Origin: Prodigiosinella confusarubida
GTDB lineage: Bacteria; Pseudomonadota; Gammaproteobacteria; Enterobacterales; Enterobacteriaceae
Length of the DNA: 64,000 nucleotides
Assembly (NCBI RefSeq): GCF_002847015.1
Contig: NZ_CP025085.1
Span: 3,782,001-3,846,000 of the forward strand
Direction: 5' to 3'
Below, in pieces: positions 19,750 to 29,382 of this stretch. Numbering within the stretch: position 1 is the stretch's first letter; the number at the start of each line of letters is the position of its first letter. Under the pieces are notes generated by a model that did not search any database, was not told where the DNA came from, and was given only the letters and a program-made list of their open reading frames with translations. Both the position numbers and the translations under genes were made by a program.

Positions 19750-20692
19750 AGTTAACGTTGCCATTATTGGCTCGGGCAATATCGGCACAGATTTGATGAT
19801 CAAAATCCTGCGCCAGAGTAACCATCTCAACGTCGCGGCGATGGTAGGAATCGACCCCGATTCCGACGGGCTGGCACGGGCACGACGTATGGGCGTGCCA
19901 ACCACACACGAGGGGGTAAAAGGGCTTATTGCCATGCCCGAGTTTGCCGACATTCGTATTGTATTCGATGCGACCAGCGCCGGTGCCCATGTCCACAATG
20001 ATGCCTTATTGCATGCCGCGAAACCGGATATTCAACTGGTCGATCTTACCCCTGCCGCCATCGGTCCGTACTGTGTGCCGGTAGTTAATCTGTCCGAAAA
20101 CCTCACCCAGAGGAATGTCAATATGGTGACCTGTGGCGGACAGGCCACCATTCCAATCGTCGCGGCAATATCATCCGTGTGCCGGGTGCACTATGCCGAA
20201 ATCATCGCTTCCATCGCGAGTAAATCCGCCGGGCCCGGCACCCGCGCCAATATCGATGAATTTACCGAAACTACCTCACGAGCGATTGAAGTGGTAGGCG
20301 GAGCCAGCAAAGGCAAAGCGATCATCATCCTCAACCCCGCAGAACCACCACTGATGATGCGGGATACGGTGTATGTACTCAGTGAAGCGGCATCTCAGAA
20401 ACGTATTGAGGAAGCCATCCATCTTATTGCAGCAACGGTGCAAGCGTATGTACCTGGTTACCGCCTGAAACAGGCGGTTCAGTTCGACGTCATCCCACCG
20501 GAACAACCATTGCATATTCCCGGTGTCGGGAATTTCTCAGGGCTGAAAACGGCTGTCTACCTGGAGGTGTTGGGGGCAGCGCACTACTTGCCCGCGTACG
20601 CGGGGAATCTGGACATCATGACCTCTGCCGCACTCGCAACCGCCGAGCGGATGGCCGAGTATCAACGTCAATCAGCAGGAGCCATAGCATGA
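19742..20692 (+). CDS. mhpF: Acylating acetaldehyde dehydrogenase
   Basis: A 316-residue enzyme that converts acetaldehyde to acetyl-CoA and forms a channelling complex with MhpE. The NAD-binding [11 protein letters not shown] is at the N-terminus and the catalytic cysteine lies in [12 protein letters not shown] near 131. The ATG at 19742 follows CAGGAG inside the end of mhpD. It overlaps mhpE by 4 bases, in keeping with complex formation. The gene order D-F-E matches E. coli. Confidence 0.94.
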   Translation: MSKVNVAIIGSGNIGTDLMIKILRQSNHLNVAAMVGIDPDSDGLARARRMGVPTTHEGVKGLIAMPEFADIRIVFDATSAGAHVHNDALLHAAKPDIQLVDLTPAAIGPYCVPVVNLSENLTQRNVNMVTCGGQATIPIVAAISSVCRVHYAEIIASIASKSAGPGTRANIDEFTETTSRAIEVVGGASKGKAIIILNPAEPPLMMRDTVYVLSEAASQKRIEEAIHLIAATVQAYVPGYRLKQAVQFDVIPPEQPLHIPGVGNFSGLKTAVYLEVLGAAHYLPAYAGNLDIMTSAALATAERMAEYQRQSAGAIA

Positions 20693-21696
20693 ATAAAAAA
20701 CTCTATATCTCCGATGTCACACTACGTGATGGTATGCATGCTATCCGCCACCAGTACTCATTGGATGATGTCCGGATCATCGCTCAGGCGCTGGATAACG
20801 CGGGAGTGGACTCCATTGAGGTCACCCACGGGGATGGATTACAAGGCTCAAGCTTTAACTACGGATTCGGCGCTCACACAGATGTAGCGTGGATTGAAGC
20901 GGCAGCAGATGTTGTCAAACAGGCCAGTATCGCCACCTTACTGATCCCAGGTATCGGCACCATCCATGATCTGAAGCGTGCCTGGCGCGCAGGAGCCCGT
21001 GTGGTACGCGTTGCCACCCACTGCACTGAAGCAGACGTCTCACGCCAACATCTGGAATGGGCACGGGAAGCCGGGATGGACGCAGTGGGTTTCCTGATGA
21101 TGAGCCACATGACCACCCCCGAAAACCTGGCCCATCAGGCAAAACTGATGGAAAGCTATGGCGCCACCTGCGTATATGTGGTGGATTCCGGCGGTGCCAT
21201 GAATATGAACGATGTCCGTGCTCGATTCCGGGCCCTGAAATCGGAGTTAAAACCAGAAACCCAAACCGGTATCCACGCTCACCATAACCTGAGCCTTGGC
21301 GTCGCCAACTCACTGGTGGCAGTGGAAGAAGGCTGTGATCGTATCGACGCCAGTCTTGCCGGGATGGGGGCCGGGGCGGGTAACGCACCACTGGAAGTGT
21401 TTATTGCCGCTATCGACAAACAGGGCTGGCAGCATGGCACTGATCTGTATGCGCTGATGGATGCGGCGGAGGATCTGGTGCGACCCCTTCAGGACAGACC
21501 GGTCAGGGTTGATAGAGAAACGCTGGCGCTGGGCTATGCTGGCGTCTATTCAAGCTTTTTGCGTCACTGCGAAGTGGCCGCCGCTCGCTACGGGCTAAGT
21601 GCAGTGGATATCCTGGTTGAACTGGGTAAACGGCGGATGGTGGGAGGCCAGGAGGATATGATCGTCGATGTCGCTCTTGATCTTACTCGTCAGTAA
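20689..21696 (+). CDS. mhpE: 4-hydroxy-2-oxovalerate aldolase
   Basis: A 335-residue HMGL-like TIM-barrel aldolase. The N-terminal [15 protein letters not shown] carries the catalytic and metal-binding Arg-Asp pair, and [11 protein letters not shown] near 198 supplies the metal histidines. It cleaves 4-hydroxy-2-oxovalerate to pyruvate and acetaldehyde, handed to MhpF. It is the last enzyme gene before the transporter. Confidence 0.95.
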   Translation: MNKKLYISDVTLRDGMHAIRHQYSLDDVRIIAQALDNAGVDSIEVTHGDGLQGSSFNYGFGAHTDVAWIEAAADVVKQASIATLLIPGIGTIHDLKRAWRAGARVVRVATHCTEADVSRQHLEWAREAGMDAVGFLMMSHMTTPENLAHQAKLMESYGATCVYVVDSGGAMNMNDVRARFRALKSELKPETQTGIHAHHNLSLGVANSLVAVEEGCDRIDASLAGMGAGAGNAPLEVFIAAIDKQGWQHGTDLYALMDAAEDLVRPLQDRPVRVDRETLALGYAGVYSSFLRHCEVAAARYGLSAVDILVELGKRRMVGGQEDMIVDVALDLTRQ

Positions 21697-21782
21697 TTCC
21701 TGATAGTCGAATGATGATAACGCGTCAGCAACGAACTGACGCATCGCATAACGTACTGTCACTTTACCTGCAGGTACCCATT

Positions 21783-22991
21783 ATGAGTATGAACATCACC
21801 CTACCTACGTCCCGATTACTGTTAACTATCTCGTTATGCTTTCTTGTCGCTTTAATGGAAGGACTTGATCTACAGGCTGCGGGTATTGCGGCGCCTGGGA
21901 TAGCTACCGCGTTCTCCTTCGATAAAATGCAAATGGGCTGGATTTTCAGCGCCGGTATCCTCGGACTATTACCCGGGGCGCTGGCAGGAGGCTGGCTGTC
22001 AGACCGATATGGCAGAAAACCGGTTCTGTTTGGCTCCATGGCATTATTTGGTCTGTTTTCTCTTGCAACAGCACTCTCGTGGAATTTTCCCACCCTGGTG
22101 CTCGCCCGCTTCCTGACCGGTGTTGGATTGGGTGCCGCCCTACCCAATCTGATTGCACTATGTTCGGAGGCGGCAGGGCCGCGTTTGCGGGGTATCGCCG
22201 TCAACGTAATGTACTGTGGCGTACCGCTTGGTGCGGCATTCGCGGCATTCACTGGTACTTTTGTCAGTATCGGTGAGTGGAAAACAGTTTTCTGGATTGG
22301 CGGCTTCACGCCGCTGGCACTGTTGCCGTTACTTGGCTGGTTGCTACCGGAATCAGCACATTACCAACGCCAAAACAGCGCAGCCCCACCCCCCGTGCGG
22401 GTGTTGTTTACTCCCGGCACAATACGGGCAACCGGCTTACTGTGGCTGTGTTATTTCTTCACCCTGCTAGTGGTGTATATGTTGATCAACTGGTTACCCT
22501 TGCTACTGGTAGGTCAGGGTTTTTCATCAGGCGAAGCCAGTTGGGTGATGCTGCTTCTGCAACTGGGCGCTACCTTGGGAACCCTGTCGCTGGGATATTT
22601 AATGACCCGGTTGAACGCGCTGGCGATGGCAACATTAATCTACCTCGGCATGTTGACGGCATTGCTGGTGTTAGCCAGCGCCGAGCAACTCAGCACCATG
22701 CTGCTGGCTGGCTTTATTGCCGGGTTCTTCGCAACAGGCGGTCAGGGGGTCTTGTATGCGCTGGCCCCTCTGTTTTATCCCACCGAGATTCGTGCCACCG
22801 GCGTTGGCACGGCGGTGGCGGTCGGGCGCTTGGGCGCGATGAGCGGCCCGTTGCTGGCAGGGAAAATGCTGTCCCTTGGCACCGGAGCGATAGGCGTAAT
22901 GGGCGCGGCAGCACCGGGACTGGTGATCGCAGGTGTCGCCGTGTTCTGGTTGTTCAACTGGCAACAGCAGCAGTCTCTGGTTAAAGGCTGA
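21783..22991 (+). CDS. mhpT: 3-hydroxyphenylpropionate MFS transporter
   Basis: A 402-residue major facilitator of the aromatic acid:proton symporter group. The stretch LCFLVALMEGLDLQAAGIA and the loop motif GWLSDRYGRKPV are near-identical to E. coli MhpT, as are GVGLGAALPNLIAL and the C-terminal AVAVGRLGAMSGPLLAGKML. Twelve hydrophobic helices can be traced. The start at 21783 is preferred by length; an in-frame ATG at 21711 would add 24 non-conserved residues. It sits 86 bases after mhpE and ends before a strong terminator. Confidence 0.92.
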   Translation: MSMNITLPTSRLLLTISLCFLVALMEGLDLQAAGIAAPGIATAFSFDKMQMGWIFSAGILGLLPGALAGGWLSDRYGRKPVLFGSMALFGLFSLATALSWNFPTLVLARFLTGVGLGAALPNLIALCSEAAGPRLRGIAVNVMYCGVPLGAAFAAFTGTFVSIGEWKTVFWIGGFTPLALLPLLGWLLPESAHYQRQNSAAPPPVRVLFTPGTIRATGLLWLCYFFTLLVVYMLINWLPLLLVGQGFSSGEASWVMLLLQLGATLGTLSLGYLMTRLNALAMATLIYLGMLTALLVLASAEQLSTMLLAGFIAGFFATGGQGVLYALAPLFYPTEIRATGVGTAVAVGRLGAMSGPLLAGKMLSLGTGAIGVMGAAAPGLVIAGVAVFWLFNWQQQQSLVKG

Positions 22992-23011
22992 CCGGCAGGA
23001 CGAAGTGACAT

Positions 23012-23040
23012 AAAAAGCCACTGTCATGAAGTGGCTTTTT
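23012..23040. terminator. Rho-independent terminator between mhpT and GntR gene
   Basis: A perfect 11-base stem, AAAAAGCCACT at 23012-23022 and AGTGGCTTTTT at 23030-23040, surrounds a 7-base loop. The A and T ends make it work in both directions, serving the mhp operon and probably the convergent regulator. Confidence 0.9.
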
Positions 23041-23138
23041 CATCAGATTCCGACGACGAAAACGATCATCTGTCTCGCGGGAGTGGTACTGAATGGTGCT
23101 GAGAACTGCCGTATAATTGAAGCTCATTCATCGACTGT

Positions 23139-23819
23139 CTATGCCAGTTGATCATTACCTTTACTCTCCACACTGTTAAACAGCTTTTCATGACCATCCT
23201 GAATATCGTCCTGAATCGCTAATCTGGCGGCCTCTGGATCACTGTTTCTCAGCGCTGCCAGCACGTCCTGATGATGACCGATAGCCATGTGTTGCGAAAA
23301 CTGGGCATAGGACTGCGCAATCAGCGGTCCGGTTCTCATCCACAAACGATCCAGAAAACTGCAAAGCAGTGGCATCTGTGCGGTTTGCGCCAATAGCAAA
23401 TGGAATTCGCTGTTCAACCGCAGCGCATCCGGGAAATCCGCCTTGTTAATCGCCTTAATATTTAGTGCGATGTTCTCTTCAATCTGCGACAGCCTGATTG
23501 GCGTTACCAGACGCGCGGCGTTCTCCGCGCCGATGCCTTCGATGGCGATACGCAATGTGCGTATTTCCAGGTACTGCGCCAGTGTCAGTTCCGGCACCCG
23601 AATATCCCTTGGGGTGCGAAGTTCCAGGGCTTGCTCTTTCGCCAGTTGCAAAATAGCGTCGCGCACCGGTGTGACGCTGGTTCCCAGTTGTGCAGCCAAC
23701 TCTCTGATACGCAGACGATCATTCGGCTTAAGCCGCCCGGTAATCAATGCATCGCGTAATGTTGCATAAACACTGGCATTTAAACCGGCGCGATTAATAG
23801 ACGCAATCGGATAGTTCAC
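23139..23819 (-). CDS. GntR-family regulator (FadR/FCD subgroup)
   Basis: A 226-residue regulator. The winged helix runs from about 15 to 75 (VYATLRDALITGRLKPNDRLRIRELAAQLGTSVTPVRDAILQL, read in parts) and the all-helical FCD effector domain follows, with conserved acidic and histidine positions such as SEFHLLLAQ. The start is GTG at 23819; the nearby ATG is out of frame. It is convergent with mhpT and upstream of an ERIC element. Whether it regulates mhp genes or a target elsewhere is not shown; E. coli mhp has no such partner. Confidence 0.82.
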   Translation of the reverse strand: MNYPIASINRAGLNASVYATLRDALITGRLKPNDRLRIRELAAQLGTSVTPVRDAILQLAKEQALELRTPRDIRVPELTLAQYLEIRTLRIAIEGIGAENAARLVTPIRLSQIEENIALNIKAINKADFPDALRLNSEFHLLLAQTAQMPLLCSFLDRLWMRTGPLIAQSYAQFSQHMAIGHHQDVLAALRNSDPEAARLAIQDDIQDGHEKLFNSVESKGNDQLA

Positions 23820-23888
23820 TCATTCACCCAATAGATAGTCATAAGAAAAGGAAAACAGATAATGTGTTTAGCGAAGATTCACTGGTTA

Positions 23889-24015
23889 TATACCCCAAAT
23901 AATTCGAGTTGCAGGAAGGCGGCAAGCGAGCGAATCCCGATAAGCTTACTCAGGTAAGTGATTCGGGTGAGCGAACGTAGCTAACACACCTGCAACTTGA
24001 AGTATGACGGGTATA
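23889..24015. repeat. ERIC repeat, full length
   Basis: A 127-base imperfect palindrome beginning TATACCCC and ending GGGTATA, with the central ERIC core (GCGAATCCCGATAAGCTTAC, then GTAAGTGATTCGGGTGAGCG). The length equals the canonical ERIC element. It lies between the GntR gene and the hydN promoter. Confidence 0.92.
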
Positions 24016-24234
24016 AACAACCGATACCTTATGGCAATATATACCCTAAAAGTGAGATCGCTTACCACGCGTACCCACAGAGACGTCTCCATCACGCGCT
24101 ACGACCCACCGTCGTCAAATCTGCCGACACACTACGGCCGGCAGTCGTCACTCTGCGCTGAGTGACGTATAACTCGACTAAAAATAATATTTAATACTTT
24201 ATAAATCAAATAATTATCACATAAAAAACAATCC

Positions 24235-24250
24235 TGGCATAAACCCTGCT
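24235..24250 (+). promoter_or_regulatory. Sigma-54 promoter of hydN-fdhF
   Basis: TGGCAT-N5-CTGCT has GG at 24236-24237 and GC at 24248-24249 with exactly 10 bases between, the invariant feature of -24/-12 promoters. It is 83 bases before the hydN ATG, and the sigma-54 activator FhlA is encoded nearby. The upstream 24016-24234 would hold the FhlA sites; I cannot place them with certainty. Confidence 0.82.
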
Positions 24251-24332
24251 TTAGGTGTGGTGATGTGTCGGCAGCAAGTCTATTGTCGACAAAACCGCAA
24301 TTTAACCTGAGCCGAGGAAGGAGAAAGATGTC

Positions 24333-24875
24333 ATGAACCGGTTCGTATTAGCAGATCCCAAGAAATGTATTGGCTGTCGCACCTGCGAAGTCGCCTGTGT
24401 GCTGGCTCATAGCGATGGCAATCCTTCTTCGCTGTCATCCGAACATTTCTCGCCACGGCTGAAAGTGGTAAAGGGACTGAACGTCAGCACCACCATTCAA
24501 TGCCGGCAGTGTGAAGATGCTCCTTGTGCCAACGTATGCCCGAACGGTGCCATTATCCACGATGGGGATCACATCAAGGTTCTCCAGGAAAAATGCATCG
24601 GTTGTAAAACCTGCGTCGTGGCTTGTCCTTATGGTGCTATGACGGTGATCAGTAAACCGGTCGCTCGTATCAGTCATTATCAGACGTTGGGCCACTGCAT
24701 TAAGGCCGAGGCGCAAAAGTGCGATTTGTGCGAAGGTCGAGCCGCAGGCCCGGCGTGTATTGAGGTCTGCCCGACAAAAGCGTTACGAATGATCAACCGT
24801 GATGAAATTCAGGCCATGATCCAACGTAAACAACGGCGTGCGGCACTTGATGAAGCCGCAGACATGCAATTCTGA
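24333..24875 (+). CDS. hydN: Electron-transfer ferredoxin HydN
   Basis: A 180-residue protein with four 4Fe-4S motifs: CIGCRTCEVAC at 12, CRQCEDAPCANVCP near 58, CIGCKTCVVACP near 90 and the CDLC...CIEVCP set near 130. It starts MNRFVLADPKKCIGCRTCEV, nearly the E. coli HydN start. It links formate dehydrogenase H to the hydrogenase arm. GAGGAAGGAG precedes the ATG. fdhF follows after 38 bases, making a two-gene operon under the sigma-54 promoter. HycB/HyfA-type paralogues are related, but the length and pairing with fdhF favour HydN. Confidence 0.9.
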   Translation: MNRFVLADPKKCIGCRTCEVACVLAHSDGNPSSLSSEHFSPRLKVVKGLNVSTTIQCRQCEDAPCANVCPNGAIIHDGDHIKVLQEKCIGCKTCVVACPYGAMTVISKPVARISHYQTLGHCIKAEAQKCDLCEGRAAGPACIEVCPTKALRMINRDEIQAMIQRKQRRAALDEAADMQF

Positions 24876-24913
24876 GTAGTGCCATTCGGGTACGCTGAAG
24901 GAGAAGAATCATC

Positions 24914-27064
24914 ATGCAGAAAGTGATTACCGTCTGTCCTTACTGTGGGTCAGGCTGCAAAATTAATTTACTGGTAGAAAATGGCAAAGTCGTCGGTGCC
25001 GAAGGTGCCAACGGTGTCACCAACGAAGGTGAGCTATGCCTGAAAGGCTATTACGGCTGGGATTTCCTCAACGACACCAAACTGCTGACCCCACGGCTAA
25101 AACAGCCGATGATCCGTCGTCAGAAAGGGGCACCGTTTGAAGTGGTCAGTTGGGATGAAGCCATTGAATTCGCCAGTTCCCGTCTGATGGACATCAAGGA
25201 AAAATACGGTCCGGATGCCATCATGCACACCGGTTCGTCCCGTGGTCCGGGTAACGAAACCAACTTTGTAATGCAGAAATTTGCCCGTGCCGTGACCGGC
25301 ACCAATAATATCGACTGCTGCGCCCGTGTCTGCCACGGCCCGTCGGTTTCCGGCCTGCAAGTCACGCTGGGCAACGGCGCGATGAGTAATTCTATCTGCG
25401 AGATTGAACACACCGACTGTATTCTGGTATTTGGTTACAATGCCGCCGATTCGCATCCGATAGTCGCACGCCGAATCATAAAGGCCAAAGAGCGCGGTGC
25501 CAAAGTCATCGTCTGTGATCCTCGCCATATCGAAACCGCCCGTATCGCCGACTTGTGGTTGCCACTGAAGAATGGCTCCAACATGGCGCTGGTCAATGCG
25601 TTCGCCAATGTATTGCTTAACGAAGGTTTATATAACCAGAATTTTGTCGCCCAGCATACCGAAGGGTTGGAAGAATATCGCAACCTGGTGGCCAAATACA
25701 CGCCGGAATATGTAGCAGAAATCACCGGTCTGTCACCGCAGTTAATCCGTGATGCCATACGAATGTACGCCGCTGCGCCGTCCGCCACTATCTTGTGGGG
25801 TATGGGTGTAACGCAATGGACGCAAGGTGTCGACGTCGTGAAGGGGTTATCCGGCTTGGCGTTGTTGACCGGCAATCTAGGTCGTCCCAACGTGGGCGTC
25901 GGTCCGGTACGCGGCCAGAACAACGTGCAGGGTGCCTGCGATATGGGCGCGCTACCGAATCAGTTCCCCGGCTATCAAAATGTTACCGACGCGGCTATCC
26001 GCGAAAAATTTGCCAAAACCTGGGGCGTACCTTCCCTGCCCGCTCATGTAGGTTACTCGCTCACTGACGTGCCTCATAAAGTGAAAGAAGGTAAAATTCG
26101 GGCCAATTATGTCATGGGAGAAGACCCATTACAGACCGAACCCGATTTGTCGGTGGTACGTGAAGCCTTCAATGAGCTGGATTTGTTGATCGTACAAGAC
26201 ATCTTTATGACCAAAACCGCTGCCGTGGCCGATGTCATTTTCCCCGCCACGTCCTGGGGAGAACATGAAGGGGTTTATACTGCGGCAGACCGTGGTTTCC
26301 AACGGTTCTACAAAGCGGTGGAACCGCAGGGCAATGTAAAACCGGACTGGGAAATCATTAGTCTGATGGCGACCGCCATGGGCTACCCGATGCACTACAA
26401 CAACACGCAGGAAATCTGGGATGAACTGCGTCACCTGTGCCCACTGTATTACGGAGCGACCTACGAAAAAATGGCCGGTCTGGGTTATGTTCAGTGGCCG
26501 TGTCTTACCGAAGATAGCCCGGGCACACCGTGGTTGTACGCCGGTAACAAGTTTGACCGTCCTAATGGTAAAGGCTTCCTGTTTGCCACCGAATGGCATC
26601 CGCCGATGGAGCAGACTGACAGTGAATACCCACTAGTGTTGTGTACCGTGCGTGAAGTTGGGCATTATTCCTGCCGCTCCATGACAGGTAACTGTACCGC
26701 ATTGCAAACACTGGCCGACGAACCCGGTTATGTGCAGATCAGTCCGGAAGACGCTGAGCATCTTGGTTTGCATGATCAGCAACTGACCTGGGTTGCTTCA
26801 CGCCGCGGCAAAGTCATCAGCCGAGTATCGATCAGTGAGCGCATCAACAAGGGCGCGGTGTATATGACCTATCAGTGGTGGATCGGTGCCTGTAACGAGC
26901 TGACGCTGGATGAAGTTGATCCCATCGCCAAAACGCCGGAATACAAACACTGTGCCGTCAAACTGGAAGCGATTGCCGATCAGAACTGGGCGGAAAATTA
27001 TGTCCAGCAAGAATATAGTGCGCTGAAAGCCAGACTGCGCAAGGAAGCAGAAGTCGCTGGTTGA
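24914..27064 (+). CDS. fdhF: Formate dehydrogenase H, cysteine (selenium-free) form
   Basis: A 716-residue molybdopterin enzyme, the E. coli FdhF size. The N-terminal 4Fe-4S site is CPYCGSGC at 8-15 with the fourth Cys in GELCLKG. The active-site segment is CCARVCHGPS, where residue 140 is cysteine, codon TGC at 25331-25333; E. coli has selenocysteine (TGA) at this very position. The histidine after it and the downstream RGQNNVQGACDMG segment are kept. It oxidises formate to CO2 in the cytoplasm and feeds electrons through HydN/Hyf proteins to hydrogenase-4. A Cys-dependent FdhF with hydrogenase-4 has been described in Pectobacterium, so this variant is expected to be functional. GGAGAAG precedes the ATG. 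Confidence 0.96.
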   Translation: MQKVITVCPYCGSGCKINLLVENGKVVGAEGANGVTNEGELCLKGYYGWDFLNDTKLLTPRLKQPMIRRQKGAPFEVVSWDEAIEFASSRLMDIKEKYGPDAIMHTGSSRGPGNETNFVMQKFARAVTGTNNIDCCARVCHGPSVSGLQVTLGNGAMSNSICEIEHTDCILVFGYNAADSHPIVARRIIKAKERGAKVIVCDPRHIETARIADLWLPLKNGSNMALVNAFANVLLNEGLYNQNFVAQHTEGLEEYRNLVAKYTPEYVAEITGLSPQLIRDAIRMYAAAPSATILWGMGVTQWTQGVDVVKGLSGLALLTGNLGRPNVGVGPVRGQNNVQGACDMGALPNQFPGYQNVTDAAIREKFAKTWGVPSLPAHVGYSLTDVPHKVKEGKIRANYVMGEDPLQTEPDLSVVREAFNELDLLIVQDIFMTKTAAVADVIFPATSWGEHEGVYTAADRGFQRFYKAVEPQGNVKPDWEIISLMATAMGYPMHYNNTQEIWDELRHLCPLYYGATYEKMAGLGYVQWPCLTEDSPGTPWLYAGNKFDRPNGKGFLFATEWHPPMEQTDSEYPLVLCTVREVGHYSCRSMTGNCTALQTLADEPGYVQISPEDAEHLGLHDQQLTWVASRRGKVISRVSISERINKGAVYMTYQWWIGACNELTLDEVDPIAKTPEYKHCAVKLEAIADQNWAENYVQQEYSALKARLRKEAEVAG

Positions 27065-27070
27065 TCTTCA

Positions 27071-27097
27071 TAAGGCGCTCCGCTCTGGAGCGCCTTA
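27071..27097. terminator. Hairpin after fdhF
   Basis: AAGGCGCTCC at 27072-27081 and GGAGCGCCTT at 27087-27096 form a perfect 10-base GC-rich stem with a 5-base loop, extended by a T/A pair. It starts 7 bases after the fdhF stop. No long U-run follows, but the stem is strong. Confidence 0.75.
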
Positions 27098-27198
27098 ACT
27101 CACAAAAAACAACACGTTTATTGCCATTCCCAACGATCTCATCACTGTCGTTCGCCCACATGAGATTGAGTTAGCACGGTGGCGATGTTATGTCCGAC

Positions 27199-29382
27199 TC
27201 ACTCAATATTCTCGATTTCTTTCACCGAGATCCCCATTCGCTGCATACGGGAAAGCAGCGTGGTTCGCTTCAGGCCCAACCGGGCGGCAGCCCCTTTCGG
27301 ACCCGCGACAATACCGTTGGTTTCCCGCAATACCCGGATGATTCGCTGACGTTCGGACTCCTCCTCGCCCTCTTGCTCCAGGTTTTTTTCGGCCACCATC
27401 GGTGACGAGGGGACCTCAGTCGCATGATAAACCGGCTTTGGCGCCTCCAGCGGCGAGAGATGGTGTTGCAACTCTTCCATTTGCAGGTTCAGCGTAGTAC
27501 CACGAGTCAGGATCACCGCTCGCTCAATCACATTCTCCAACTCACGCACATTACCTGGCCACGGTAGACGGCTTAATTGGCGCAAAATATCAGACGGAAT
27601 ACTGTCGATAGTGCGATTCATTCGGCGGGCGATCTTGCGAGTGAAAAATTTCACTAGCAACGGAATATCTTCCGGCCGCTCACGCAGTGGCGGGATCACA
27701 ATCGGGAAGACATTAAGACGATAGTAAAGGTCGCTACGGTACTCACGGTCAGCCACCATCTGTTTTAGATCGCGGTTAGTAGCGGCGATCAGCCTTACAT
27801 TCACAGGAATGACTTTACTGCCACCTAAACGTTCAATTTCCCGTTCCTGCAATACCCGCAGCAACTTGGGTTGCAGCTCCAGTGGAATATCGCCGACCTC
27901 ATCCAGAAACAGCGAGCTCTTGTCCGCCAGCTCAAAACGTCCCTGCCGTAGGCTAGTCGCGCCGGTAAAGGCACCTCTCTCATGACCAAACAGATCACTT
28001 TCCAGTAAACCGGAAGGGATAGCCGCGCAGTTCATTTTGATCATCCGGTTGGATTTGCGCTGGCTGAGACTATGAATCGCCCGGGCAATCAACTCTTTAC
28101 CCGTACCAGTTTCTCCGAGGATCAATACCGTGCTATCGCTGGCCGCCACCATTTCCACCTGCTCCAGCACCTGGCGGATAGCAGCACTGCGACCAATAAT
28201 CTCACCGAACTCTTCACCACCGACACGATGAATGTGCTCGGTCAATTGCTCGGTCAGATAGAAATTTTCATGAATCAGCGAGTCTTTCAACCGCGTAATC
28301 TGCTCATAAGCCAGCGCATTATCCAACGCAATCGCAATACGGGCCGCAATCTGACGCAACAGTTTTATTTCTGCGTCACTTACCGTCAAATCACTGCGAT
28401 GCGCCAGTTCCAGAACACCCAGCACCCGGTTTCCAAACGCCAGTGGCAGCAGGCAGGCATGCTTTAACTGGCTGTCAGACCACTGTGCCAGATAGCGCGG
28501 CGCACCGGCATGGATAATGGACTGTTCAGCATTAATCAACTGCACCTGATTCGTATCAATAACGCCAGCTGCCAGTGCTTCGGCACGATCTACTTCACCC
28601 TGCACCTGTTTGGGCGAGCGCCCGGCAAGGTAGTGAGTGGCGTAATATTTCAATCTTTTTTCATCGCCATCGCTGTCCTTTAATACCAGTGCAATGAAAT
28701 CGATACCAAAAAAGCGGTGAATTTCCTTTGAAACTTCCAGCGCCAGCGCTTTCAGTTCCAACTTGGAAATCACGGTATTGGTGACATCTACCAAAATACG
28801 ATAGTGATCGCGCTCATGCCGCAGACGTTCTTCTTCGCGCTGCGTCAGCTCGCGCTCACAAATATTCTCGACCACGACAGAGATAACGCCGGACAAGGCC
28901 TGGAAAAAATCGATCTCACTATCAGTAAACCGGCTGCCGTCGGTTTTAAGAAACTCGATGCCGCCCAATGCGCGATGCGATGCCAACAATGGTAACTGGC
29001 AATAGTCGCTCAACCCAACATAAGCGGATTGTTCAATAAGATGGGGGAAATCACGTTGAAAATGCACACGATCACAATGCAGCAAGGCATGGGTGTTCCA
29101 CACTACGCCGCCCGGACCATCCGCCAGTAGCACATTCTCTTCGCTGCATATCGTACAGCTCGCCTGACGGTCATGACGGTAAAACAGGATCTGGTTATGT
29201 AGAGGATCGATCAGCAACAGATTGACGCGCCCAAAACGCACCACTGAAAATGACAGGCCATCCAACACCTGCAACAGCGCATCAATACTGCGTTGCTGCA
29301 ATAACGTCTGTGACACTTTCAGTAAGGCATCCTGCCACAGAATGGAAAGACGGGAAGGTGAATCTGTCAGTCGTGTCGCCAT
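27199..29382 (-). CDS. fhlA: Formate hydrogenlyase activator FhlA (sigma-54 dependent)
   Basis: A regulator of about 727 residues with two GAF-type sensor regions (about 20-170 and 200-360), a AAA+ sigma-54 interaction domain and a C-terminal helix-turn-helix. The Walker A GETGTGKE, the sigma-54 contact loop GAFTGA, FLDEVGDIP and the C-terminal AARLGLKRTTLLSRM are intact. FhlA binds formate and activates hyf, hydN-fdhF and related promoters. I chose the ATG at 29382; a TTG at 29397 would add five residues. It is convergent with fdhF, 134 bases away. It serves in place of HyfR here as the only sigma-54 activator visible. Confidence 0.93.
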   Translation of the reverse strand: MATRLTDSPSRLSILWQDALLKVSQTLLQQRSIDALLQVLDGLSFSVVRFGRVNLLLIDPLHNQILFYRHDRQASCTICSEENVLLADGPGGVVWNTHALLHCDRVHFQRDFPHLIEQSAYVGLSDYCQLPLLASHRALGGIEFLKTDGSRFTDSEIDFFQALSGVISVVVENICERELTQREEERLRHERDHYRILVDVTNTVISKLELKALALEVSKEIHRFFGIDFIALVLKDSDGDEKRLKYYATHYLAGRSPKQVQGEVDRAEALAAGVIDTNQVQLINAEQSIIHAGAPRYLAQWSDSQLKHACLLPLAFGNRVLGVLELAHRSDLTVSDAEIKLLRQIAARIAIALDNALAYEQITRLKDSLIHENFYLTEQLTEHIHRVGGEEFGEIIGRSAAIRQVLEQVEMVAASDSTVLILGETGTGKELIARAIHSLSQRKSNRMIKMNCAAIPSGLLESDLFGHERGAFTGATSLRQGRFELADKSSLFLDEVGDIPLELQPKLLRVLQEREIERLGGSKVIPVNVRLIAATNRDLKQMVADREYRSDLYYRLNVFPIVIPPLRERPEDIPLLVKFFTRKIARRMNRTIDSIPSDILRQLSRLPWPGNVRELENVIERAVILTRGTTLNLQMEELQHHLSPLEAPKPVYHATEVPSSPMVAEKNLEQEGEEESERQRIIRVLRETNGIVAGPKGAAARLGLKRTTLLSRMQRMGISVKEIENIE

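Noticed and set aside
22277..22984. A 235-codon open frame on the plus strand inside mhpT
   Set aside because: It is an off-frame reading of the MhpT gene, rich in Arg and Gly without domain pattern.
25331..25400. Selenocysteine insertion element in fdhF
   Set aside because: The codon is TGC, not TGA, so no insertion element is needed.
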